Source: Thalassia testudinum (Eukaryota; Streptophyta; Magnoliopsida; Alismatales; Hydrocharitaceae). From it: DNA of 64,000 bases. The notes under the pieces were generated by a model, which was given only the letters and a program-made list of their open reading frames with translations, was not told where the DNA came from and did no database searches. The DNA lies in contig JAZHRO010000019.1 of assembly GCA_037157565.1 (NCBI GenBank), forward strand, positions 21,577,001 to 21,641,000, given 5' to 3'. The position numbers and the translations under genes were made by a program. Every line of letters starts with the position of its first letter. Positions within the stretch are counted from its first letter, which is position 1. This document shows, in pieces, positions 43,652-55,115 of this stretch.

Positions 43652-44189
43652 TGATGAGGGGAGAAAAATCACCTCACAAATCAGGCCACACGAAGGATTC
43701 GACTGCCTAGCAAGTTGTGGAAATCCAACACTTTAGGATGGATCCATTTACCCAGGTCCGTATACCTGGCAGAGTGGCGGGTTGCTTTGGATCCACATGG
43801 CAACCAACCGATAGACTGTCCACAGTAATCAGAAAGGGATCGTGTGAGTACGGCACCGACTTATATTCTAAATGATTGCTTGTTGGTTACTCCATGATAT
43901 GCGACTAATAGCTAAATCCTGAGATTGTGGGAACAGAAGAGAAGCCTGCAATAGGAGGAAGTCTATCCTATAAATACTAGGGGTGGACTAACTTTTAGGG
44001 GTTACGCAATTAAAGAGGAGAGAGAATTATAGAGAGTTTGTACCACTCAACTATTAGTGAAATTTGGGAGTACCATCCTCCTCCCAAACGTACACCTCTC
44101 TTCGGTAGAACTGGGTCATCAAACATCTTGCATATATTCTCTGTGATTGTTTATTTGAGTTGAGGTTCCTATTATAAGGACCTCAATCA
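43652..44189 (+). mobile_element. C 5' LTR
   Basis: Starts TGATGAGGGG as in A and ends CTCAATCA at 44189. It is followed by ATTGACGTCGTATATGGGAA, a decayed version of the Tat primer site. A TATAAATAC box lies at about 43970. Overall similarity to the A LTR is limited to the ends and short blocks, so it is a related family and not the same one. Confidence 0.85.
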
Positions 44190-44248
44190 ATTGACGTCGT
44201 ATATGGGAAATGTACAACACTACGTTTCTCAACTTCATCCCTCCTGTG

Positions 44249-45705
44249 ATGGATCCCTCTACGCGTCGCTCTGCTCACGCTAATCTGGAGAAGCCTGGCC
44301 CTACAGAATCTAGTGTTTTCGTGTCAAGGAGGCGTTGGCAACCTTTCGAGCCAAGCAAGGGGAAGGAGGTGTAGCCATCGAGTCTTCCTTAGGAGCCTTT
44401 CCGTCAGAAGAGCCCTCAGAAGGATGCTCTCCTCGATATGCAAGCAAAGGAAAATGAATACGAGGCTAAGCTGGCGCCCCTAAGGGTCAAGTGACAGTTT
44501 GTGGTGGAGTAATTACAGGAGATCTGGCTAATGAAAGATTGGGCTGAAATCTGACAAGAAGAGCCCCAGAGTTCTAGCCCCATTGATGACCAACTAAAGT
44601 GGCGTTAAGTGGTGGAAGAGGAAAGACTCGCTTAAGTGAACAACTCAAAACGATGAAGCACGAGCTTAGTAGCTAGAAGGGTGAAGTCCCTCTTGGCCCA
44701 TAGAAGGCCCCCCTCCCACTTTCACGTGAGTCAAATGAGCAGTTAGGGGCTCATCCTCTAGTGACCAGCGGTGGAGGCGTGATCCCCGAGATCGTCCGCC
44801 AGGTCACCCGGGCCATGAGGGGCATGAGGCCCTGGGCGTACATGACCACATACCCCTTCACTGAGGAGGTGATGGCCGCCTCGCTTCTTGAAAAATTCAA
44901 ATATCCTGTCCTGGCTCAATACGACGGGATGTCAGACCCTAACAACTTTGTGGGGAGTTACAGGCAGATGATGTTGGTCCATGGATGCCCGGATGGAGTT
45001 CTCTGCTAGGTATTCCTGTCTTATTTATCCAGGATGGCCCATGAGTGGTTTAATGAATTACTACCAGACCAAATCACTTGCTTCCAAGAATTGGCTGATA
45101 AATTTTATCAGTATTTTGTCGACCAACAGTAGATAAGGGATAATCCTGAAAGGCTGTCAAAAATCCATCAAAGGAATCAGGAGTCTTTCCGGTCCTATCT
45201 AGACTGGTTCAAGACTCGATATTTCAAATGCAAACAACTGCATGATGCTATAGCTATCTAGTACTTTAAGTCAGGCTTATTGACGCAGAAGTTCTGGTAT
45301 GACATTGATGATTTTCCTCCAAGGGACATGGCGGAGCTGTGAGATCGTGCCACCAAGTTTGCTGAATAGGACGACTCCTTTCGCTCTTGTAGTTGTTTGG
45401 TGGATGGACACAGCAAGGACCACGCTTCCCCTGATGAGGGGAGGATCCCAGCCGAGTAAGCAGAAAGGGAATTTCCTGGATCTGAGGGACCAGCTCAACA
45501 AGAACCAACACAATGGTCCCCACTAACTCAGGCAGGACCTCTATGGCGAATACACTCCCTTGGCCATGAATCAGGTGGACGTATTGGCGGAAGTATGGTC
45601 TACAGATAAAGACTTGCTCCCCCAGCTGAAGCCTCTTAAGAAGAACTTAGAGAATGAGCCTTATTGTAAATACCATCAGGCAACGGTCATGTATAAGGAG
45701 AGACG
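44249..45705 (+). pseudogene. C gag gene, truncated
   Basis: ATG 44249 (MDPSTRRSAHANLEKPGP) aligns with the A gag start. The capsid part at 44761-45300 has FKYPVLAQYDGMSDPNNFVGSYRQMMLVHGCP and F-x-ELADKFYQYFVDQ. The tail has MAMNQVDVLAEVWSTDKDLLPQLKPL and the beginning of the zinc-knuckle-like motif YCKYHQ, after which homology is lost at about 45690-45705. Many stops are visible, for example at 45007 and 45130. Confidence 0.85.
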
Positions 45706-45770
45706 ACAACTAATTGACTTTTTGCGACATGTATTTAAACAATCATAATAAAGCGCTATTGTTGGGTTTT

Positions 45771-45790
45771 TATCCCCGACAACGGTGCCA
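45771..45790 (-). promoter_or_regulatory. E primer binding site (tRNA-Asp-like)
   Basis: Minus strand TGGCACCGTTGTCGGGGA, the least decayed tRNA-Asp-type primer site in the window. It lies six bases inside the LTR end. The internal region left of it is only about 60 bp before gag of C resumes. Confidence 0.8.
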
Positions 45791-45796
45791 AAAATA

Positions 45797-48700
45797 TGAT
45801 GATTCGACTACTGGTTCGTACAAAAAGGAGTTGTTATTGTAGTATATGTCACAAATACAAATCGTTGTTGCCTCAATTTTATTTATTTACTTAATTTTTA
45901 CTGGTTTATTCCAGGCCGTTCAGTGGAAGGCAGTTATTGATATACATCATTATCTAAGTCCAATATTATTCTTTAATTCCAAAAAAGTTGATTTTATGTA
46001 CAAGAATGAATGAATGAATCAAATAATCAAAGAATAAAATAATTATATATAAAAGAATGAATTACAAATCAATACAATGCTTGAAAATAATTATATATAA
46101 ACAAGCATCAAACATTATAACTAATTACTATATACAGTTTAGTTATAACTTATATTAATAATACTTATGCATATGTACAATAATAAGTAATAATATATAC
46201 TATACTAACTTAAGTTAACATACTAACATTTACAGTAACATATAATGTATGTACAACGACATATATAAGCGTCGCTAAACCTTAGAAAAACTATATACAT
46301 AAACTAACATAAAAATAGGATCTGTACTGACGTTTAGTTTATCTGCAGTGACGAATACATCTGTCACTAAAGCTATCTCTTATTTATATTCATATGTAGC
46401 CTAAACATCTACTCTACATTTACTCATATACTATTTACATTTATACTATATATTATATATCTATACTATATAGACATTATACACATATACACCTGTACAT
46501 ATATATATGCACACATACACTCAACACTTGAGTGTACACTACGCATAGGCACAGGGGTCTCTCAAACACTTAGCCGATTTCGGCTACTTCTCTTCTGTGT
46601 TTCTTCTTCGTTAATCACCTTGATTAGTATTTACTAGTAGAAAATTATTATTTTTAATTTACGGGTAGCCTTTTCGAGAGATACACAGCATCCTCTTGGG
46701 TGGGACCAGACCTCTACTGAGAGACATCCTAATTCGTTAATTAGGCGTTTTAATCTCGTTTTATGCTCGTTGATGGGCCCATTTAGGCCCACGCACAGTG
46801 CTAGGCCCTGGGCTTACACCGTACACACATCTCAAATCAACTCCAATTCAATTTCATACATATGCTTAGATTAGGGTCGAGAGGGGTAATGGGTTTGGTC
46901 GCGTCGAGCGCGTGACGACTGAGTAATGGGATATACAAATTCAATTTAAGCAGTAATGGGCACTCGCCAGCCAACGATGTGGCATAATTGTGCCGCTACT
47001 CTAGCATTGCCAAACCAGCGCAACTGCATCCTGATTGCTTGATTTTGACCCTCGATTTGAGGGTCCATATTAATTCCTTTTTAAATTAAATTATATGGTT
47101 GTAAAGTCCTTATATAGGGCTATATAATTATTTATTTTATTTACAAAAATAATTATATTTACTATATAAATAAATTAGCTAAAGTTTACATTTTATACAA
47201 ATTAAATTAGGATTTAATTTACTAATTACAATATTAATTAGTTAATTTACGGTCAAATTGACTTAATACAATAGTAATATAAATATTAAAGTATTTATTA
47301 CATATTTTTATTATATTTTACACTTTTTATTTTAATTTATTTACAATTAAATAAGTGATTTCTGGCTATTATACATATAAATTATGTATAAATAGTATAA
47401 TACATTATAAATATAGTTAAATTAGTTTAAATTACTTAAAATATATAGTACAAATATACAATATAAGTTAGTTCAATTATAACTTAATTTACTAATTTAT
47501 TCTAATTTAACTTAGTAACTTACTTGATAAATTAATAAATTAATTATTTATTGTATATATATAATTAAATTATGTTACAGGCATATTAGTGTACATTATA
47601 CATAGATAAATAGGTATGTACAATATCATTCATAAATATTTTTATTTATATGAGTTTATTAATTTACATAGCTTATAGTACATATAAGTTAATATAATTA
47701 ATAGTTAAATATATAAATAGGTTATATGCAATTTAAGTTATCTTAAATATATAATTTATGTTGTAGCATACATAAATAAGTTATATATACATATTATGTA
47801 CATATTTTACACTATTTACATATATAGCTTAATATATAACTTATATATACATGTATTTACATAGTATACGTAGTGTTTTTGTGTATTTTTGGGGTTTTTC
47901 TAATTTTTATGCGTTTTATATGTTTTATAAAGGTAGGGGATAAGAAAGAAAGAAAGATATGAGGGAAATAGAGTTGTTTTTGGTATTTTTCATTTTGTGT
48001 TTTTTTATTCAGTTCCAAGGTATACTGAATCATCGGTTGGTATGTTCTACTAAGTTGGAGGTTTAGATGACCTTGAAACTTAGTATGCACTTAGAAATAT
48101 ACCTAATTTTGACGAAGGTAGGTTTATTTATTTTTTTTGATTTTTTTATAGCATTTTTATTTATTTACAAAGTTCATACAACCTATGCCTTAAAAGAGTT
48201 TTCTAATGTGAAGCCAAGGCCCTAATTTCTAATGTATGGCTGAATTAGGCAGTGAACTGCCTCAATTAAGTCCTAAGCATGTTCTAAAGGTTATGCAATT
48301 ATAAACATGCAATTAACTTCATTTTGCATTTATTTTCAATTGTGGACAGTTAGGTAACCAATTTAGCTGATAGAGAATGTTTTCAAACATCAATCAAGCC
48401 ATTCCAAGTTGGATTTAAGTCAAGTAAAAGTGCATGAAGGCTTGTATACATGGAATACAACATGAATAACATGCCAGCTATTTTAAACTCTAAAAACTAA
48501 GCTACTGCCCTACTAATTGCAGGCCATAAACAACAACAGCTGCTGTAGTAACAGCAATAACATAGCAGCAACAGCTGCTGGCCTGATCAGGGATCAAAGA
48601 AGATACTCCAGACGTCTAGAACTTGGTTCTAAGGCTTTAAACCACATAGAATGGTAGCTGTAGTGACCAATCCCATTTCTAGTAGCTCTGAAATGGAAAT

Positions 48701-50862
48701 TTTAGTAGCTGCTGAATTGACCAAATCTAATCCCTTATCTCTGTCATAGACAACAAAGATCATGGGATTAGATTGGAAATTAATCCAACAAAAAGGTTGC
48801 TGCTATGCAGCATTTTGATATGTGAAATTGGGATTCAAAACACACAATCAACACCTCAAAAAAGAAAATCTGATAGGACATTGAATTCATTTGGAAATCA
48901 ATTGGAAACATTGAATCCTCACTAAAAACCTTTCAACCTTGATCCCCATGTCAAATCAGAGAGAAAACATTAATTTAACTTCCTCTTTATGCTATGGACA
49001 ACATGAAAGAGAAATTCAATCAACCCATTAAATCCACTTGACTCGAATCCCAAGTGTTTAAAAACCTTATGGAATATTGAGAATCCCTTAGGTGAGAAAT
49101 CAAAATTTCAAAAACTCAAATCCACACAAAAATATTAGGTAGAGCCTCAAATCAACAAAGTTGATTCTCCTTGGCTCTCCCACACATTGAAAAGCAATCA
49201 AAATCCCCATTCAAACCCAACTCAGACCTAGCTCATTCGAGGAAGAGTTTATCATTAGAACATCTCAAACTCACAGCCAAGGTCTGAATTAAATAAAAAT
49301 GTATCAATCCACTTAATAAAAAATCCTTTAAATCCCAATTTGATCAAAATCTCACGATCTTGCATTGAAATCCAAGTTGAAATCAGATCAAGCGAATCAG
49401 TTCTTTTCAAATCAGATCAGGGGTCTTTGTGAAAAATCTGAAATGGATGGGAGATCCCTAGATGGTTTTTGAGCGCAAATCTTCATCTCAAAGCTCGAAA
49501 GCAATGGGATGAGGATTTGACTTTAATGAGTGGGTGGATTGTGAATTAAAAATTGAGGTAAATCAGAATACGAAATGGAAATGTGAAGAGGGAGATCAAT
49601 GATCAGCGAGTGAGATGAAATCATCTCCTCTGATTTGAAGTGATCAGAGGAGGTGGATGTGTGAATTCTACTCTAATCTACTCCTAAGCTAACGATCAAA
49701 CCAGTGGATTCATTAACTGATCTACTCCTAACTAAGCTACTGTATGCTAATTACTAATCTAAACTACTCTAACAAAGTAGGAAATCCTAATCTAATCAGA
49801 TGAATGGGACTTGTAAAGAGAACTGCAACTGGTGACTACAGTGACAAAGGAGGGGGAATCTCCAGCAGATTGAAAACTCGCTAGTGGAGTTCTGGGTCGC
49901 CCTCAGGTGCTACGATATCCTTAGCGGTGAGAAGAGTCGGAGAGGAAGATGAAGCTTCACCACCAGTGGCAATGAAACAGGGACAGTATGAGGAGAGGAG
50001 CTGGAGTGGACGAATGATCGACTCAAGGGGTGTAGGAGGGAGTCGATCCTTTGTGCGCGAGGTAGGGGAGCTCCTTAAGTAGAACGATCAGTGAATCAGG
50101 GCACTGTAGTGGTGCAATTAGCCACCTAGGGCACCTACGGTTGGATGGAGAGATGAGAGCACGCGAGGTTTAATCAAATCCTATCCGCTAGATGGAATCT
50201 GGGCAAGGTGGTGAAGCTACACGCTGAATCGCGTGAAGCTTCCAATGAAGGGTAGCCACAGATCAAGAGGATCGAAGATTGAACAACTAAGATGGTCTGT
50301 GTTCTAACGATGAACAGTGGTCCACGAGGAGCATCGTTCACTTCAGTTCTATTGGGAAAATTACACAATAAGCTAAGTGCAAAATGGTAGAACAATAGCA
50401 GAGGGACCCTTAAGTGGTTAGGAATCCTATCAGCGCAGTCCCTAGAATGTTGCAAATAGGCCCCTACGGGTATCAAATGGGTCCTTTGAGGAATTTCTAA
50501 GGCTGAAATGTTATGTATGAAGGACCTAAATGAGAATCTATAAATGTGAGGTCCTGATGATGTCCAAATGCACCCAAGTTTTTATTAAAGCTCAATTAAA
50601 CATATTAGAGGTTAATTTCACTTTTAATTTGGAGATTTGAGTTCGTTTGTGTATTCAATTTGTTATTGGTTCACCATTTTGTATTTAATAATAGAATATC
50701 TCAATAATTGACCTAACTTTTCATTTTTAGCACAAAATTGATGTTTTAGGTCTTTTCTGCTATTTCTCACACTTAACCCTTTCTTTGTGTTAATTTGATA
50801 GTGTTTAAGTTAGTTTCTAGCTTAACTTGGGCATTTTAGCTATGATGAGTCACAACTCATCA
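45797..50862 (-). mobile_element. E: minus-strand 5' LTR with deleted interior
   Basis: On the minus strand it starts TGATGAG at 50862 and ends GAATCATCA at 45797, next to the primer site. The right junction is exact: C integrase coding resumes at 50863. A TACTTAAGGAG core-promoter-like box lies at about 50078-50068. The LTR is unusually long (5.07 kb) and includes about 1.9 kb of AT-rich sequence (46100-48100), so an extra insertion or expansion inside it is possible. Short frames in it (47857-48090, 50174-50476 on minus) show no domain. Confidence 0.65.
47060..47860. repeat. AT-rich low-complexity tract inside E
   Basis: Nearly all A and T, with TTAATTTA/TATATAA words and no gene. It may be an expansion or a decayed insertion within the LTR. 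Confidence 0.7.
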
Positions 50863-51101
50863 ACAACTTCTCATGACAGGCGGGTCAAGAAGAGAAAATT
50901 TACTGAAGCAAACTTGGTGTTGCGTCGCAGCAGAGCATCTCAGCCGATAGAGTCAGGTGGTAAGTTGGATGCCAATTGGGAAGGGCCTTACAAAATATGT
51001 AAAGATAGTGATGCTGATTATTATAAGTTGTGAACACTTAGTGGTAGGCCAGTAACTCGCACATGGCACGCCAGCAACTTAAGGATGTATTGCAAATAAA
51101 C
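50863..51101 (+). pseudogene. C integrase C-terminal fragment
   Basis: From the first base after E the frame reads TTSHDRRVKKRKFTEANLVLRRSR, then GKLDANWEGPYKICKDSDADYYKL and, past a stop at 51031, a HASNLRMYCK end. This aligns with the A integrase end (GDLVLHKCKVS, GKLDVHWEEPYRV, HASNLRWYH). The rest of integrase is deleted. Confidence 0.85.
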
Positions 51102-51445
51102 ATTAATGCATGGAAAGATTATTGCATTTTCATTAAGGTTTGGCAAAAATTACACCGGTATCACTATTTACAAGGGTCATTTCCATCAAACGACCCATAA
51201 AAAAATGAAAAATTTTAAAAAGGTGGAAAAATAACTACATTATCTAGCTAAGGATTCACGACATGTCATCGGGAAGGTTGACCTTAGGAGTTGGTGGAGT
51301 TGAGGCGACCTGGTAGGCGAGGCTATGGCGGCCAAAAGGCTAGTTGCCATCCCTGGTAGCACACGGGGTTCTGGCAAGGCTACCCTTGTCCAATCCCTCT
51401 TCAGGAGCCGGACTATCAGCCTGGTCCTTGGGAGGGGAGATGGGT
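51102..51445 (+). other. C post-integrase remnant, left of H
   Basis: Noncoding remnant continuing to the H target ATGGG (51441-51445). The matching remnant on the other side is 56787-56865. No gene is seen. Confidence 0.6.
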
Positions 51446-53879
51446 GTAAGGGCTTGGATTTTTTTTGTGTTTAATTAGTTAATTAAAACCCTAATTGGTT
51501 GTTTAATGAAAGATTAAGGGCTTAGGGGACCTTGATTTTGTAAGGGCACCTTTAAAAGATAAGTAATCCCCTTAAGTTGTTAACAAAATGTTAAGTAATG
51601 GAAAGATAAGGGGTTGCTTGCATGAAAATTTGTGTTGATGTCCTTTCTTAGAACTCAAGTTGGGATTGGAGGGCTCCTTTGTAAAATCTCTAACCCTTAT
51701 ATATATGCTAAGGAAACTTAAAATAAGCAAAATAACCTCATTTGTGCCTTCCCTCCCAAGCCTCTCTTCTCCTCAACGATGGAGACTCCACACCACCTCC
51801 CCCAGCATTGCCAGCCAGCCTTCTCACTGCCATCGCCGCTGTATACATTGGAGGAGCAGCTACAGCTGTCATTGATGCTGTGGCTGATGTTGTCGCTGCT
51901 TGTGCATGGAAGACACAAGGAGAAGACAGAGGAGAAGCTCCTCTCTAGAGGTAGGGTTTCCACTTCTTACTTTCTTTCCTTTTGATCTCCTATGTGTAGG
52001 AAGGATCTTAGGAATGTTTTGGATGTTGAGTTAGTTTTGTGCTTGAGACCTAAGGGGTTGAATGTGGTGTTTTCACCCTTGGGTGGGTTATATTTGTGGT
52101 ATTGTAATTTTTCTAGTTAAGGGCTACCTAGATGATTAGCAGGGGATTTGGTTAGTCCAAATTGATTCTTGTATGTGTGGGACCTAGTGCCTAAGGTCTC
52201 TTGAGATTTGGTGGTGATACGGGTTGGTTTTGAGGCATGAAAGGTGTTGGTTGTGGGCCTGCCCAGCTATAGCAGCCTACCTTAACGTTAGGTAAGTGTT
52301 GCCTAACATTAGGTAAAAGGTACCTAACGTTAGGTAGCCTATTGAGTCTGCTTGCTAGCTTGAAATTAGGGTTTCTAAACTTATGGAGCCTAAGGTGTGA
52401 TTGGGCCTAGTCTATAACCTAATTAGGGGGCCTGATAAACGGGGAGATGGTTAATTTGTAGTTAAACCCTAGATGGGTAAAGGGTGTTTCTAATTGAGCT
52501 TGAAGCTCTTTAATTGTACTAAAAGTAATCTAAATTGGCTAAGTAAAGAATTAAACCTCACATGATGATGTCAATGACTTGGTTCGAGCCTAATAAAGTA
52601 GATGCTTGGATTCTAAGGTCTTGGATAAGACCCTAGGTGATCCAGTACGTCTTTAGGATTGCCTGATTCGGTACCGATCAGGGGAAAAAGGACTTAGGAG
52701 TGATTAGGTTAAATAGGTGAGTTCATTGGGTGAGATACCGAGACTTTGTGGATAGTTAGCTCATTGTTGCGGGTTAGAAACCTAGGAGTCTAGTAGCTTG
52801 AGGCTATTGCAATTTTGCCTAGGGATATAAATAGTTCCTGGTTGGGGTATTTCCAGGTGTCGTCATGGAAATGAGGCGCTGGGAGGTGTCTTGAGTTCGA
52901 GTCGATGAGAGGTGCTCTGAGATCTTGAGTGGAATAATTTCCAGGGAATCTTGGGTGATGGGGATCGTGTGGATGTTGAGTGGAATAGTTTCCAAGGATC
53001 CGAACAGGTGAGAGAGTATGGGATCTTGAGTGAAATAGTTTCCAAAGATCTCATGGAACGATGTAGGGGATCTTGTGTGGAATAGTTTCCAGGAATTTTG
53101 GCATTGGGAAATGCATGATCTTGAGTGGAAGAGTTTCCAATGATCACGGGCAGCGGGAATTTTCTCCAGTCAAATCTTTTGGACAGGGTACTTAGGGATG
53201 TCTAGAGTATAATAGTTTCTAGGGACTCTGAGTACAGTCAACGTTTCGACGATCAGAGCAAGTATCCTTTGTCTAGTGGACATGGGTGCTTTAATCTTTT
53301 CTCTGTCCAAGGATGGGTTAGGGTACAAGTGTACCATTGGAGAGGGTACATCGAGATCTCCTTTGGTACGAAGGGTTGATTTAGTCACTCTAGGGATCGG
53401 AGTGGCAGATAACAGGATCTTGGATCATTAGGATACTTGCGTTAGAACATGTGGCTTTAATCAAGCAGATCTGATTAGTGGGCTAGGACTATGGTGGTTG
53501 GTCAGGTTAATCCTAGTTTGGGTTGAAATTTGGGATTTTAGGTTTAGGCTAGGGGTCTAGTCAGCTAGCAAAATTGTACACTACCTTGTTTTTATTGAAT
53601 TACAGTAGTTATTTGTCCCCTACTGAGCCAATTGGCTCATTCCTACTTTGTGGTCTAATTTCAGGTGTTGTCGTGAGTTGTTAATGTGCAGGATTTCGAC
53701 GTAGTGTGGGATTTGCTGCACATTACTGGACAGGTGTTAAGACCTGAGGTATCAAAAACACTTTAAGACGTCTGGGAGTTGGTCCAGACGTCTGGACGCC
53801 TTCCCAGACATCTGGAAATAAATTTTTGCTTTCGTACGATCGCGAGTCTGTGCACGTGCCACACGCAGACTGAAACCCG

Positions 53880-54330
53880 CTGATCTGCAGCGCCTTTTTC
53901 CCCCTCCCCGTGACTACTTATATCCTCCTCTCCCCTCTCCCTCGTTCACCACCCCACCGTCTTCTCCTTTCTCTAGTGCGAGCGTGAGAGCGAGAGTGAG
54001 AGTGGGCTGCCGCTGCTGCTTGGTGCGGTGGCGAAGAGGAGAGGTGCTGCGAGAAGGAAGAGGAGAGAGAGCACGCGTGCTGTGAGGGAGAGAGCTCGCC
54101 AAAGCAGCTCGAGGCCGGCCGGTGGGCGAGCGGAGGAGCGTGGTGCTGGGGAGGTTGCCCCGGTGCTGCTGCAACTCAGGCAGCGGCGGACGAGCGCGGC
54201 ACGGTTGCGCGCAGCGGGAAGAAGACAAGGAGGTTCTGATTCTGGAAATTCTTCCCAGAATCAGACGTCTGGACCTACGTCCAGACGACGAGGGCGACGT
54301 CTGGAGGGAGCTCCAGACTACTGAGAGGTA
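53880..54330 (+). other. GC-rich block in H, no gene
   Basis: A TATATCCTC box near 53920 precedes CTCTCC and GAGAGAG tracts and Arg/Ala/Pro-rich frames on both strands. As in S, T and B this looks like transcribed LTR leader sequence and not coding DNA. Confidence 0.5.
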
Positions 54331-54921
54331 CGTATTTCCTTCTATACCTCCTTTTACGGATACGGCCATGCAGGCCATTCCGCTGAGGTTTTGAGACGTG
54401 TCGTGCTGAGAAGGTTTTGTTTCGGGAAGGCGCGGGGACATGCCCTCCCACGCAATTCAGATGTCTGGGCAAGGCACTAGACGGCGGAGAACGTCTGCAG
54501 ACGTCCGGAGAGGTGGTCGGACGTCTGGAACTAGGTCTAGATTGTTTAGCAGGATCCCTGGACGTTTGAGGAGCAACGCAGAGTGAGGTATGACCTGGAC
54601 CACTTTTTAAGATGTCTGGAAAGTGTTCCAGATGTCTTGAGTCAAAGTTATCGTTTTTGACCCGTTTAGGGTCTGTTCGAGGTTCGATTTCCGCATTTAA
54701 GATTCCATTCTTCTCAGAATTAGTTCCTCTACTTGTTGAAATACTTGTATCCTGTTCTGAGTGGTTCCTTGTGATTGATCCTTGTGTTAGGTCCTCGTTC
54801 TGTTGCAGCTTTGGGGGTTGCGGAGGCACGTGGACCTACCAATCATGCCCCCATTACTCCCAGTTTTGCGGGTAGAGTGTCTCTCCTTAGTTAATTACAA
54901 ACATTAATGCATCTTTGAAAT

Positions 54922-55115
54922 GAATGATAGATCCTAGGGTATAGCATGAATCCTAGGACCTGAAAACTAGATTGAATGATAGATCCTAGGGTATGGCATG
55001 AATCCTAGGACCTGAAAACTAGATTGAATGATAGATCCTAGGGTGTGGCATGAATCCTAGGACCTGGAAACTAGATTGAATGATAGATCCTAGGGTGTGG
55101 CATGAATCTTAGGAA
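54922..55115 (+). repeat. 52-bp minisatellite, about 3.7 copies
   Basis: Units start at 54922, 54974, 55026 and 55078. Each holds two CCTAGG palindromes (ATCCTAGGG and ATCCTAGGACC) and the copies differ at only a few positions; the last is truncated. Confidence 0.93.

Noticed and set aside
45706..50867. ACAAC at 45706-45710 and 50863-50867 as target duplication of a complete E
   Set aside because: The left side lacks a TG LTR end, and the flanks belong to different genes of C (gag versus integrase), so the match is probably coincidental.
53863..54829. Overlapping Arg/Ser-rich frames on both strands in H
   Set aside because: Open on both strands because of GC-rich composition; located in LTR leader and lacking any domain.
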